Origin: Saprospiraceae bacterium
GTDB taxonomy: Bacteria > Bacteroidota > Bacteroidia > Chitinophagales > Saprospiraceae
DNA length: 38,053 nucleotides
Assembly (NCBI GenBank): GCA_027486765.1
Contig: JAIXOO010000381.1
Location: forward strand, 1 to 38,053
Direction: 5' to 3'
The notes beneath the pieces are model-generated. The model did no database searches. It was not told the DNA's origin and saw only the letters and a program-made list of their open reading frames with translations. Each line of letters begins with the position of its first letter. Position 1 is the stretch's first letter. Positions 26,283-35,235 of the stretch are shown one piece after another. Made by a program: the position numbers and the translations under genes.

Positions 26283-26406
26283 TCCATTAAAAGCCAAAAA
26301 CTGGACCTATCGATAACCGACCATGAAGGGCGATCAGTCATCGACAGATACCAGCAATTAGAACACTTTATCCGAAATTGGGAACAAAAAAAAGGGGGAA
26401 CTTATT
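26283..26406 (+). pseudogene. Open frame in phase after argH stop, possible gene remnant
   Basis: After the argH TAG the same frame stays open for about 41 codons to a TAA near 26406, reading ...LDLSITDHEGRSV... and ...YQQLEHFIRNWEQ.... It looks more protein-like than random sequence but has no ATG start. It could be the 3' end of a lost gene, a longer ancestral argH tail, or chance. Confidence 0.2.
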
Positions 26407-26419
26407 AAAGTAAAGTAAA

Positions 26420-26453
26420 CCTAGCCAAGGTTGAAGACAAAACCTTGGCTAGG
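26420..26453 (-). terminator. Hairpin, probable terminator of the first metalloprotease gene
   Basis: A perfect 13-base-pair stem (CCTAGCCAAGGTT with AACCTTGGCTAGG) around an 8-base loop, 10 bases past the minus-strand gene's stop codon at 26464. The following minus-strand sequence is T-rich but lacks a clean T run. It may also block readthrough from argH. Confidence 0.6.
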
Positions 26454-26463
26454 AGCATCGGTG

Positions 26464-28959
26464 TCAATTGCCACTCATCACGACCACCCGGCCGGACAGT
26501 TTTAAATTTTCATCGCCGATTTTGTACAAGTAGGTGCCTGCCGGTAAATCTGCAGTTTCCAAGTCAAACGAGTGTTCGCCGTAAGCAGCCACATTCAGGG
26601 ACTGGTTGCGGACTACCTTTCCGTATACATCAAAAACGGCAAGCTGGTATTGCCCAGCTGGCCAGGCACTGAGGCTGACCTGAGCTTTGGCATTAGAGTG
26701 AGTTGGGTTGGGATAAATGACTACGGCTGGTTTTTCATTCAGCGTGTTGTTGCCAAAACCAAGGCCTTCGCTATTGGGCTGTTGGAAGCTTGGGCAAGGA
26801 GTAGTTTCATAAATGCGTACGTTGCGGTACTGTGACTCGCTGGTGTAAGGTGCTGCATCCATGTCGGCGGCAAAGAACAAATACTTGGTTGCTCCAGTAT
26901 AAAACTGTCCCACTTTGATGGTGTACTTTTTCCAGGCCCCATTCCCTTCATAGTTGCGGAAATTGGTAATCCCCCAGGATTGATTTCCCCACAATTGGAA
27001 AGTATAAGGTGCTGAAATGTTCTCATCATCGTCGAAACCTATACCATGAATTTCACCCTGCAAAGTAGAGCGGAACTCAAACTCGATGTAGGTATTGGCC
27101 GTAATGGTGTAAGCCAAAGGCACTGCTTTCCATGCATTATTCTTGATGGTCAATGATTTGCCTAGGTCAGCCACCGTTGCGGTACCACCATCCTGAGAAC
27201 CACCAAAAGATACTGGAACCGTTTTGCTGAAGTCAATATTGGTACAAGTGGTATTCGTTGGGGGTGGATTGCCGCCTCCAGATGCCTGTACGCAGAAATT
27301 GGTCAGCGATTCTTTGGTGAATTGTCCACCTTGGGCAATGACTACATTGTTGGCGTCCAACAATTTGAACGCCCCTGTACCATAACTGCAGCAGATCCCA
27401 TCGCCAATTTTATCCAGAATACGCAGTCGGTAGCAGCCAAAAGGAAGACAGATCTTTTTTTCCACTTTTTGACCAGCTGTTTTATCCACGTATGGCCCAC
27501 CTTTATCTACTGCAACACCAGCCGGGTTGAGGATTTCCCAGGTTGTTTCGCTACCGAACATATCAAGGGTAAGCGAAAAAGTAACGTTGGCGCAAGTTGC
27601 TGTACCTGTGCCCGTGCCAGTCCCAGTGCCAGTACCACCACCCGTTCCAGTACCACCGCCGCCGCCAGCAGGGCAAGCCTGCAAACAGGTAGCAGCAGCA
27701 ATCCGGTTGCGAATCAGCGTAGCTGGCTGGGTACCAAAACCGAGGGTGAAGCTAATCCCGACCCGATTGAGGTGACAATAAGACATGATTGTACCCCCAC
27801 CAGTAGGTGCTGTTACGGATGCCGCACAGTTGCCTTCGGTGAAGCCAGGGCAAGCATCCAGAGCGGTGTTGTTGCCGTTCCAAACACAGGCATGGGTATG
27901 CTGTGAACCCAGGATGTGTCCCAATTCGTGTGCTACCACCATCACCGTAAATGAAAAAGTAGGTACGGAAGAATAGGTTTTGCCAATGCCTGAATACCCC
28001 ATTTTGAACGAAGTATAAGGCCGACACAAGCCATCTACCACGGCAATACCTCCATTGCCTCGGTAAGAAAGCAACATCCCGGCATCACCATTAAATGTAC
28101 TGCGGGTACGTTGAAATTGGGTCAATAAACTGTAGGTATCCGAGCCAGAATATGGGCTCGTGGTATTCCAAATGAAGACCTGTGACAAAGTCAAACTAAT
28201 GTTTTCTTTGGCGTACAAGGTCGCTACCTGGTTGAATACACCGGTGATGTATTGTGTAGTACCATCTTGACCACCTTTGTCCACAAATACATCGTTATCC
28301 ACTTCGAGATAAACGCGAACACAAGAGGCTGCACCTCTTAGTTCGGGCGCATCTCTAAGTTCTTCTGCCCGGTAAGCCTGGCCACTGTCTGCGGTTTTAC
28401 AATCAAATTCAGGATGGTCTTCCATCTTGCTGTCTTCGTGTAAAATATGCAAACGGCGGTCGCCACCTTTGTAACGTCCCAATACCAGGTTGGTGTGATC
28501 TGGAGTACTGACGACGCCAGAAATTTCGTCGTCAAAAACACTGATGGCTACCACGGATTCGGGTTGTCCTTTAACGATGCCCCGATAATGAACTCCAGTA
28601 TTCATTTCGTGCATCACCTTAGGATTACTAGCCAAAACAATGCTGAAGTCGTCAGCAAAAAGATTGACTTGTACCAGTTCTAATTCGTAAGTACCCGCAT
28701 CGCCGGCAGGTAAAGGTAAGGTTACTGCTTTGGGGCGCGCTTGTAGCAGCCCTCGCAGGTCTTCCGACCGCAAGGACAGCCACTGAGCGTTTACAGCGTC
28801 TGCATCGCGCAGCTCTGGTGCCCGGTCAAACAGTTGGTACTTGACAAACTTAGTACGATTACTTTTTTGAGCTTCGACCAGCTCCGCAGGACGTAAAGAT
28901 AGTTGTGCATGGACTATGGACAAAGCCATAGCCAGCGCCAGCGTAAGTACAGTTCTCAT
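26464..28959 (-). CDS. Secreted reprolysin-like (M12B) metalloprotease with T9SS domain, copy 1
   Basis: 831 residues. The signal peptide ends near residue 18. The prodomain spans about 19-210 and has a single Cys187 (HPEFDCK), a candidate cysteine switch. The catalytic domain has the zinc motif HELGHILGSQH at 344-354 and a Met-turn in TIMSYCHL. A Gly/Thr-rich linker follows. Then comes a module with DGICCSYGTGAF, then a domain with IHGIGFDDDENIS and FFAADMD, and finally a type A T9SS sorting domain (YPNPTHSNAKA; LPAGTYLYKI). It is a secreted endopeptidase whose target is unknown. It is closer in sequence to copy 3 than to copy 2. Confidence 0.92.
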   Translation of the reverse strand: MRTVLTLALAMALSIVHAQLSLRPAELVEAQKSNRTKFVKYQLFDRAPELRDADAVNAQWLSLRSEDLRGLLQARPKAVTLPLPAGDAGTYELELVQVNLFADDFSIVLASNPKVMHEMNTGVHYRGIVKGQPESVVAISVFDDEISGVVSTPDHTNLVLGRYKGGDRRLHILHEDSKMEDHPEFDCKTADSGQAYRAEELRDAPELRGAASCVRVYLEVDNDVFVDKGGQDGTTQYITGVFNQVATLYAKENISLTLSQVFIWNTTSPYSGSDTYSLLTQFQRTRSTFNGDAGMLLSYRGNGGIAVVDGLCRPYTSFKMGYSGIGKTYSSVPTFSFTVMVVAHELGHILGSQHTHACVWNGNNTALDACPGFTEGNCAASVTAPTGGGTIMSYCHLNRVGISFTLGFGTQPATLIRNRIAAATCLQACPAGGGGGTGTGGGTGTGTGTGTGTATCANVTFSLTLDMFGSETTWEILNPAGVAVDKGGPYVDKTAGQKVEKKICLPFGCYRLRILDKIGDGICCSYGTGAFKLLDANNVVIAQGGQFTKESLTNFCVQASGGGNPPPTNTTCTNIDFSKTVPVSFGGSQDGGTATVADLGKSLTIKNNAWKAVPLAYTITANTYIEFEFRSTLQGEIHGIGFDDDENISAPYTFQLWGNQSWGITNFRNYEGNGAWKKYTIKVGQFYTGATKYLFFAADMDAAPYTSESQYRNVRIYETTPCPSFQQPNSEGLGFGNNTLNEKPAVVIYPNPTHSNAKAQVSLSAWPAGQYQLAVFDVYGKVVRNQSLNVAAYGEHSFDLETADLPAGTYLYKIGDENLKLSGRVVVMSGN
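27601..27670. repeat. Low-complexity Gly/Thr linker repeat
   Basis: Repeated CCAGTACC/CCCGTGCC-type words encode the Gly-Thr linker between the catalytic and Cys-rich domains of metalloprotease copy 1. Copy 3 has a Gly-rich run at the same place (33909-33941) and copy 2 has a short non-repetitive linker. This is likely a slippage-prone linker. Confidence 0.75.
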
Positions 28960-29297
28960 GGCGTGAATCGGTTTTTGGTAAAACTTTTAAGGTTACTACG
29001 AATAAATTAAGTTACGACATGGTACACCAAGCCGCTGGTTTTCTCAAAGTGTGTTAAATCCCCTGTGTGTAAAAAGTGATTACCAATTGCTCAAGACAAA
29101 GCAAAGTATGGGCTAAAAATTAGTAGTGACGTCTTGTTGGTGTGAGATTACTATTGTTAGTTAGCGTGGCAAGCAAGTATCCGTGTTCTGGATTAGCGCT
29201 AAAAATTGGGAAGGAATTTGCACTTTATAACTCCATCCCGGGTGTTTGGATTGTGCGTAAAACAAAAAAAATATAATTCTTTTTTTGTTTTGTATCG

Positions 29298-29327
29298 CAA
29301 AGATAAGGCTATCGGCCAAAAAAACAA
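29298..29327 (-). promoter_or_regulatory. Promoter of metalloprotease copy 1
   Basis: On the minus strand, TTG (29327-29325) is followed 19 bases later by TATCTTTG (29305-29298), matching the Bacteroidota -33/-7 arrangement. The implied leader is about 330 bases. Confidence 0.5.
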
Positions 29328-29392
29328 CCCCAAGAACAAGAGAAGCTAAAAACAGGCGATAAACTGACAATTCTCTGACTTAAGAGACAAGT

Positions 29393-29418
29393 AGGGCTTT
29401 GCTTAGGAGCAAAGCCCT
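29393..29418. other. Perfect 10-base-pair hairpin
   Basis: AGGGCTTTGC pairs exactly with GCAAAGCCCT around a 6-base loop. No T tract follows on either strand, so it is not a clear terminator. It is only 3 bases before the ATG of the short frame at 29422. Confidence 0.6.
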
Positions 29419-29467
29419 CAAATGAGTAACCTTAAAAAACAATTCACGCCTTATAAGGATGTTATAA

Positions 29468-29629
29468 AGCCAGACCCGATTGGAATCGCCTCCACACGCA
29501 GTACCTGCGTTGGGCAATTCCTTAATAAAAGTAGCTATGATCGCATTGATCATATTTCTTGTACAGTTTTTGGGAGAGGCGATAGATAGAAGGTTTCGCC
29601 AATTATTTTTAGAGGGCAGGCTGGAGTAA
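29468..29629 (+). pseudogene. Possible remnant of a membrane-protein gene
   Basis: 54 open codons ending in a hydrophobic segment and a charged tail (VAMIALIIFLVQFLGEAIDRRF). This pattern recalls the C-terminal end of ABC-transporter permeases of the MetI type, from memory of the family rather than a search. An ATG at 29537 would give only 30 residues. A second frame (29422-29589, 55 residues) overlaps it and has no recognisable features. Neither is secure. Confidence 0.2.
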
Positions 29630-29717
29630 CCTATACGAATCTTATAAAAAACAAGCCCAAAATAATACAGATTTTTTTTTGACGCAAGTTTTACATTCAG
29701 AGACTTGATATAAAGAC

Positions 29718-29746
29718 AAAAAAAGGGTGAAACCGAAGCTTCACCC
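29718..29746 (-). terminator. Rho-independent terminator with UUCG tetraloop, minus strand
   Basis: On the minus strand GGGTGAAGC pairs with GTTTCACCC (one wobble) around a TTCG loop closed by C-G, then seven T. It is 156 bases beyond the stop of metalloprotease copy 2, past the inverted repeat at 29758-29873, and would end that gene's transcript. Confidence 0.8.
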
Positions 29747-29757
29747 TATCTGTGTAA

Positions 29758-29873
29758 GGGGCGATAAAAAAATAAGTGCTCATTTTGCCAAAGGATTAGA
29801 TGAGAAAACGCTTCATTTCAAGTGTCTTATCTAATCCTTTGGCTTGAGAAAAATGAGCACTTATTTTTGCCCC
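29758..29873. repeat. Large inverted repeat, MITE-like
   Basis: Arms of about 45 bases (29758-29802 and 29828-29873) pair with a few mismatches; both ends are GGGGC/GCCCC and contain ATAAGTGCTCATTTT or its complement. The centre is about 25 bases. It lies 28 bases downstream of the stop of metalloprotease copy 2. A partial relative is at 5880-5913. Confidence 0.85.
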
Positions 29874-29901
29874 ACTACCAGGGCTCAATTCTATATTTTT
29901 T

Positions 29902-32328
29902 TCATTTTGAATGTTCAACCATAAATTTGCCAGACTGCTGAAGACTTTTTCCCTTCACTTGGTAGATGTACATGCCACTTGGAAGGTCAGCCACTGGAAA
30001 ATCAAGAATTGGGCTACCTTGACCGTGGTTGATGTTTTTGCGGTAAATCATTTTACCCAAAAGATCTAACACTTGCACCTGGTAGTGGCCCGGTGGGAAG
30101 TAATCCAATTGCAGGTTTAACTGCTGATGCGCAGGATTGGGCGATGCCAATACTTGTGGAATAGGCAGCGATTCTGGTTCTAAACCATTCAATAAAGAAG
30201 AACAGGGCTTGGTTTCGTAAATTTTCACATTGCGGAATTGAGAATTACCCGCAGTGATATTTTCATCGTTGTCATTGGCAAAGAACAAATATTGGGTGTC
30301 GCCAGTGTACTTTTGACCAACCGGGATGATGTATTTTCTCCAGCTTCCAAAATTTGCATAAGTATTAAACTCTTGATACCCCCATACTTGGGTTCCTCCA
30401 AGTTGAAAAGTATAATACGTATTAATAGACAAATCGTTGTCAAAACCAATCCCATGAATCTCTGATTTTTGAGTAGAGCGGAATTCAAACTCCAGAACTG
30501 TATTCGCAGTGATGGTTCGTTTGAGTTGAATCGCTTTCCAGGCATTGCCATTTAAGGCCAGGCCATTACCATTTTCAATAATTGACGAGTTACCTTGATC
30601 TTGTGACCCTCCAAAAGATAGTACCTTGAAATTGTTATTGTTGAAATTGACATCAACACAACCTTCACTTGGAATAGGGGGAGGGGGTGCTATATTGCTG
30701 ACTTTGCGCCCCAAATTATCAATGCAGAATGAAGTGGCCGCTTCTTTTGTGAAAGTTCCCCCTTCCGCTAGCACCTTGGCTTCACTATCTACTAAAGAAA
30801 ATGAACCATTGCCATAACGGCAACAAAGGCCATCACCTCTGGAGTCGAGCACGCGTAACTTGTAACACCCGGCTGGAAGGCAGAGCTTTTTTTGAATTTG
30901 TTGTCCATTGCTTCTGATGCCATAGGGCCCACCCCGATCGACTACAGCATTGGTAGCATCGAGGATTTCATAGGTGATTTCATTGCCATAATCGTCGAGA
31001 GTAAGCGTAAAAGTGATTTCTCCACAGGAAGGCCGTGGAGTGGAGCATCCACTCATACAAGGGGCACTGGCAATGCGATTGCGGATGATGTTGCCAGGTT
31101 GGGGGCCAAAACCCAGAGAAAAATTAATCCCGTATTGTGTAATGTGGCAGTAAGACATCATGGTGCCACCTTGATTGGGTACTGCTGGAGTAGGACAACC
31201 GCCGTCGGTGAAACCGGCACAACCATCAAGTGCGGTATTGTTGCCGTTCCACACGCAGGAATGGGTGTGATGGGATCCCAATATATGACCCAACTCATGG
31301 GTGACCACCATTACCGTGAAAGAATACGCGGGTGCTACACTATAATTTTTGCCAATGCCAGCATAACCAAGATTGAATGGATCACACAGGCCATCCACCA
31401 CAGCAATTCCACCACCACCTTTATAGGAAAGCAATAGTCCTGCGTCACCTTTAATTTGTCCGGCGCGTTTGTTTTTGAATTGATTCAGCAAGCCATAGGC
31501 ATCATATTCGTTGTACGGACTGGTCGTGTTCCAAACGTAGAGTTGGGAAAGATTGAGTTTGATGCCTTCATTGGCGTATAAAGTCGCGGTTTGATTGAAT
31601 ACAGCTTGAACATAACGTATCGTTTCATCCAGCCCCCCTTTATCCAAAAACACATCATAGTCTACTTCCAGGTATAGATTGACACAGTTGTTGGCCGCCC
31701 GCAATTCGGGGGTCTTTTCCAGCTCCTTGGCGGAATAGCCCCTTTGTCCATCCGGTGTATAACACTGAAAAGTACGCCGATCAGGAATTTGATCTTCGGA
31801 ATACAGGACATGTAAACCTTTGACTTTGTTTTGCTTGGACTGGTATTTGGCCAATGTAAAGTTTCCTGCTTCCAGGGTGCTGATCACGCCCAGCACTTCA
31901 TCGCCATATATGCTCAAGGAAGCGATGGAACCGGGCTTCCCTTTGACGACACCACGATAATACAAACCTTCAGTCCTTTCAAGAGGTCCATGTGCAGGGT
32001 CCGCCAACTTCAGGGTATAATCTGCACTCGACAATTCAACTCGGTACAGTTCAAGCGTTGCTATTTCCCCTTGAACAGGTAGATCAATTTCAATGACAGA
32101 GTAGGGATGCCTCAATAAATTTTGAGCAACACCCTCCTGAAAAGTAAGCCCTTGAGCAAGTGGAAGTTCAGCATCTTCCAGCGCACTGCTAGAAGGAAAC
32201 AATGCCAGCCGGATAAAGGGTGATTTTCCCTTTCTCAACGCATCAATTTGCTCCTGTGGGCGCAGTTCGGTTTGGGCATGTGCCCACATTAAGGCACATG
32301 CCATTACAATTGTTAGTAGTGTTTTCAT
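29902..32328 (-). CDS. Secreted reprolysin-like (M12B) metalloprotease with T9SS domain, copy 2
   Basis: 808 residues from ATG 32328; an ATG five codons upstream is open but spoils the signal peptide. The signal peptide ends near residue 18 (WAHA). The prodomain has the single Cys189 (TFQCYTP). The zinc motif is HELGHILGSHH at 344-354 with Met-turn MMSYCHI. The Cys module (DGLCCRYGNGSF), the FDNDLSIN-type domain and a type A T9SS sorting domain follow in the same order as in copies 1 and 3. The linker is short and not Gly-rich. It is the most divergent of the three despite lying between the other two. Confidence 0.92.
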   Translation of the reverse strand: MKTLLTIVMACALMWAHAQTELRPQEQIDALRKGKSPFIRLALFPSSSALEDAELPLAQGLTFQEGVAQNLLRHPYSVIEIDLPVQGEIATLELYRVELSSADYTLKLADPAHGPLERTEGLYYRGVVKGKPGSIASLSIYGDEVLGVISTLEAGNFTLAKYQSKQNKVKGLHVLYSEDQIPDRRTFQCYTPDGQRGYSAKELEKTPELRAANNCVNLYLEVDYDVFLDKGGLDETIRYVQAVFNQTATLYANEGIKLNLSQLYVWNTTSPYNEYDAYGLLNQFKNKRAGQIKGDAGLLLSYKGGGGIAVVDGLCDPFNLGYAGIGKNYSVAPAYSFTVMVVTHELGHILGSHHTHSCVWNGNNTALDGCAGFTDGGCPTPAVPNQGGTMMSYCHITQYGINFSLGFGPQPGNIIRNRIASAPCMSGCSTPRPSCGEITFTLTLDDYGNEITYEILDATNAVVDRGGPYGIRSNGQQIQKKLCLPAGCYKLRVLDSRGDGLCCRYGNGSFSLVDSEAKVLAEGGTFTKEAATSFCIDNLGRKVSNIAPPPPIPSEGCVDVNFNNNNFKVLSFGGSQDQGNSSIIENGNGLALNGNAWKAIQLKRTITANTVLEFEFRSTQKSEIHGIGFDNDLSINTYYTFQLGGTQVWGYQEFNTYANFGSWRKYIIPVGQKYTGDTQYLFFANDNDENITAGNSQFRNVKIYETKPCSSLLNGLEPESLPIPQVLASPNPAHQQLNLQLDYFPPGHYQVQVLDLLGKMIYRKNINHGQGSPILDFPVADLPSGMYIYQVKGKSLQQSGKFMVEHSK

Positions 32329-32732
32329 AGTGCTCCTGTACAAAATCGGTGAACAATAAACGACCAGGCAGCCCGAATACAGTTAGTAAACAAGCTGTTA
32401 AAAAAAAGCCAAATTTGAGGCTTAAGGTGTTAGTTATGCACGAGTTTTTAATGTTGCGGATGTTGCAAACAACAAACGCAATTCATAAGGCAGTACCTTA
32501 CGAAAGCCTGAATGGGAACGGTCTCGTGAAAGTGACTTGATTTCTAAGTGGTTCACAAATAATGTGTCGAGGGAGTAAGGCTGTATTAAGCCAAATTTGG
32601 GATAGGTGTATTGATATTTGGAGGGAACAAATACTACAAAATCACATGCAAGGTATAGGCATTTTTAATGATATACAAATATTTTTCTTGCATAGGCTTT
32701 TTTTTACTTAAAAATGTCAATAACCATCAATG
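32329..32732. other. Spacer between metalloprotease copies 2 and 3
   Basis: AT-rich sequence with no convincing gene. A 63-codon plus-strand frame (32349-32540) has no signal or domain. A minus-strand promoter for copy 2 is expected here, but I do not see a good -33/-7 pair. Confidence 0.5.
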
Positions 32733-32760
32733 AAAAAAGTGTTCCTGTACCCAGGAACAC
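32733..32760 (-). terminator. Rho-independent terminator of metalloprotease copy 3
   Basis: A perfect 9-base-pair stem (GTGTTCCTG with CAGGAACAC) and 4-base loop starts at the base after the TAG stop of copy 3. It is followed on the minus strand by six T. Confidence 0.85.
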
Positions 32761-35235
32761 CTAATTATTGGGTCTGGATATTAACATTTTTCCTGACTTT
32801 TTGAATTGATCATTGTGAATGACATAAAAGTAAACCCCTGATGCCCAGTTTTTTGTATTGAGTTGCCATTCCCATACATTGGAATCATTGAGATTCAAAG
32901 GATAGTTGTTCAACAACTTTTGCCCTAAAGCATCAAAAACGCTCAATTTGTATTGCCCAACTGGCCAGTTCAACAAACTGAACCGAGCGCTTACATCGCT
33001 AGGGTTCGGCGCAATCAATACTTCTGGACTTGGATTTTTCTGTTCTACTGGCCTCGCTAGTTCCAAATCGATAGTAGGTTCCTGGAAGCCAGGGCAGGGC
33101 GTTTCTTCGTAAATGCGCACATTGCGGAATTGGGATTCACTGGCAAATGGGGCTGAATCTTTGTCTGCGGCAAAAAATAGTCGATTAGTAGCACCTGTAT
33201 AAAATTTGCCCACTGGGATGGTGTATTTTTTCCATTGGCTATTCCCTTCATAATTTCGGAATTCTGCGATACCCCAGGTTTGGGAGCCCCAAAGCTGGAA
33301 AGTATAGGGCGAAGAAATATTTTCATCATCATCAAAACCGATGCCGTGGATTTCGCCCAATTGAGTAGAGCGAAATTCAAACTCAATAAAGGTTTTTGCA
33401 GTCACCGTATAATTGATGGCTATTGCTTTCCAGGCATTGTTTTTGATGATCAGGGTTTTTCCTGCATCCGCAATGGTCGCGGTGCCTCCATCCTGGGAGC
33501 CCCCAAAAGAGACGGGAGGGTAACGGTTAAAATCAACGTTGATACACGTTGCATTGGGTGGGTTATCTCCTCCATTGTCGGGTGCCTTGACGCAGAAGTT
33601 AGCTAGCACCTGGCTTCCAAATACAGCTCCTTTGGCGATCTCCACGTTATTGGCATCGATTAAGCGGTAACTTCCGTCGCCATAGGCACAACAGATTCCA
33701 TCGTTGCGTTTGTCGTAAATTTTGAGAACGTAACAGCCATAAGGCAGACAGACCTTGCGTTCAATTTTTTGGCCTAAGGTTTTGTCCACATAAGGCCCGC
33801 CTTTTTCAACGGCAACTCCCGCCGGGTTGATGATTTCCCAGGTGGTTTCACTGCCAAAAAGGTCCAACGTCATCTGAAAAGTGACATCCCCACAAGTGGA
33901 GTTGTTGTTTCCGCCGCCACCGCCGCCGCCGCCGCCATCCGTTGTGCACACTTGTAAGCAGGTAGCCGCGGCAATCCGATTGCGAATCAGATTGCCGGGC
34001 TGCGCGCCAAATCCCTTTGAAAAATTAATACCTACCGTATTCACGTGGCAATACGACATAATGGTGCCACCCCCAGCAGGGGTACGCTCGGTAGCACTAC
34101 AGTTGCCCTCCGTATACCCCGGGCATGCGTCGATGGCGGTATTGTTGCCATTCCAAACGCAGGCGTGGGTGTGCTGAGCACCAAGTATGTGCCCCAACTC
34201 GTGGGCGACAACCATTACGCTGAAAGAATAAGTTGGCAGATTTGAATAAAAGCGACCCACACCAGCTACACCCATTTTGAAGGAATTGTAAGGGCGACAG
34301 AGGCCATCCACTACCGCAATGCCGCCACCTCCTTTGTATGTAATCAATTCTGCTGCATCGCCATTAAAGCTGGTGCGGGTACGCTGAAACTGCGTTAAGA
34401 TCGTGTACGTATCAGATCCGGTATATGGGCTGCTGCTGTTCCAAATGAACACTTGAGATAAACTCAAACTGATGTTCTCATTGGCGTATAAGGCAGCAAC
34501 CTGGTTAAATAGACCGGTCACATATTGTAAGGTGCCATCCTGCCCACCTTTGTCTTTAAAAATATCATTGTCTACTTCCAGGTACAAGCGCACGCAGGGC
34601 GCTGCACTGCGCAATCCTGGCTGTGCACGCAAGTCTTCTGGCCGGTACTCGATTTCATTGTCTGGACTCAAGCAATTAAAATCGGGGCGCTCTGCCATTT
34701 GTTCATCAGCATGCAAAAGGTGCAAACGTGGGTCGGCGTCCTTGTAATGCCCCAAAACCCGATTGCCTTCCTCCGGGGTACTGATTACGCCCGTTACTTC
34801 GTTGTTAAAGATGCTGATTGCTGCCATGGATTCCGGACGTCCTTTGATTCGCCCCTGATAAAAGAGTCCGTTGAACTTGTTTGTAGGTGTGCTGCTTTGC
34901 TGGGAAAACTGTACTGCGAAATCGGCACTAAAAATGTCAACTTGTACCAATTCCAGTTCAATCATCGTTCCATCGGCATTTGGCAAGGGCAAAGAGAGGG
35001 CCAGTGGCCGCTCCCTTTGCAATGGGATTATACTTGCCGTATTAAGAAACATCCATACTCCATTGACTACCTGGGATTCGCTCCTCAGTTCGGGAGCACG
35101 TGCAAACAGGTGAATCGATTTAAAGGTTACGTTATTTTTTATTCTTGCTTCTACCAAATCACTTGGTCGCATGGTACTTTGAGTGTTGGCCAATGTCCAT
35201 AGCATAGCCAACACTACCGTGAGTAGTGTTCTCAT
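32761..35235 (-). CDS. Secreted reprolysin-like (M12B) metalloprotease with T9SS domain, copy 3
   Basis: 824 residues. The signal peptide ends near residue 18. The prodomain has single Cys188 (PDFNCLS). The zinc motif is HELGHILGAQH at 345-355 with Met-turn TIMSYCHV. A poly-Gly linker, the module with DGICCAYGDGSY, the GFDDDENIS domain and a type A T9SS sorting domain (IAPNPSDVSA; SGVYFYVI) follow. The C-terminal domains are nearly colinear with copy 1. It is the first gene of the three-gene array in transcription order, with its own promoter and terminator. Confidence 0.92.
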   Translation of the reverse strand: MRTLLTVVLAMLWTLANTQSTMRPSDLVEARIKNNVTFKSIHLFARAPELRSESQVVNGVWMFLNTASIIPLQRERPLALSLPLPNADGTMIELELVQVDIFSADFAVQFSQQSSTPTNKFNGLFYQGRIKGRPESMAAISIFNNEVTGVISTPEEGNRVLGHYKDADPRLHLLHADEQMAERPDFNCLSPDNEIEYRPEDLRAQPGLRSAAPCVRLYLEVDNDIFKDKGGQDGTLQYVTGLFNQVAALYANENISLSLSQVFIWNSSSPYTGSDTYTILTQFQRTRTSFNGDAAELITYKGGGGIAVVDGLCRPYNSFKMGVAGVGRFYSNLPTYSFSVMVVAHELGHILGAQHTHACVWNGNNTAIDACPGYTEGNCSATERTPAGGGTIMSYCHVNTVGINFSKGFGAQPGNLIRNRIAAATCLQVCTTDGGGGGGGGGNNNSTCGDVTFQMTLDLFGSETTWEIINPAGVAVEKGGPYVDKTLGQKIERKVCLPYGCYVLKIYDKRNDGICCAYGDGSYRLIDANNVEIAKGAVFGSQVLANFCVKAPDNGGDNPPNATCINVDFNRYPPVSFGGSQDGGTATIADAGKTLIIKNNAWKAIAINYTVTAKTFIEFEFRSTQLGEIHGIGFDDDENISSPYTFQLWGSQTWGIAEFRNYEGNSQWKKYTIPVGKFYTGATNRLFFAADKDSAPFASESQFRNVRIYEETPCPGFQEPTIDLELARPVEQKNPSPEVLIAPNPSDVSARFSLLNWPVGQYKLSVFDALGQKLLNNYPLNLNDSNVWEWQLNTKNWASGVYFYVIHNDQFKKSGKMLISRPNN

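Larger units (their letters stand above)
28960..29901. other. 942-base region between metalloprotease copies 1 and 2
   Basis: It holds a minus-strand promoter (29298-29327), a perfect 10-base-pair hairpin (29393-29418), two overlapping short open frames (29422-29589 and 29468-29629), a minus-strand terminator (29718-29746) and a large inverted repeat (29758-29873). A 69-codon minus-strand frame at 29161-29370 starts with a hydrophobic stretch, but it overlaps the promoter and looks spurious. Confidence 0.6.

Noticed and set aside
29161-29370. 69-codon minus-strand frame with hydrophobic N-terminus
   Set aside because: It overlaps the best promoter of metalloprotease copy 1 and has no recognisable domain; more likely chance in AT-rich sequence.
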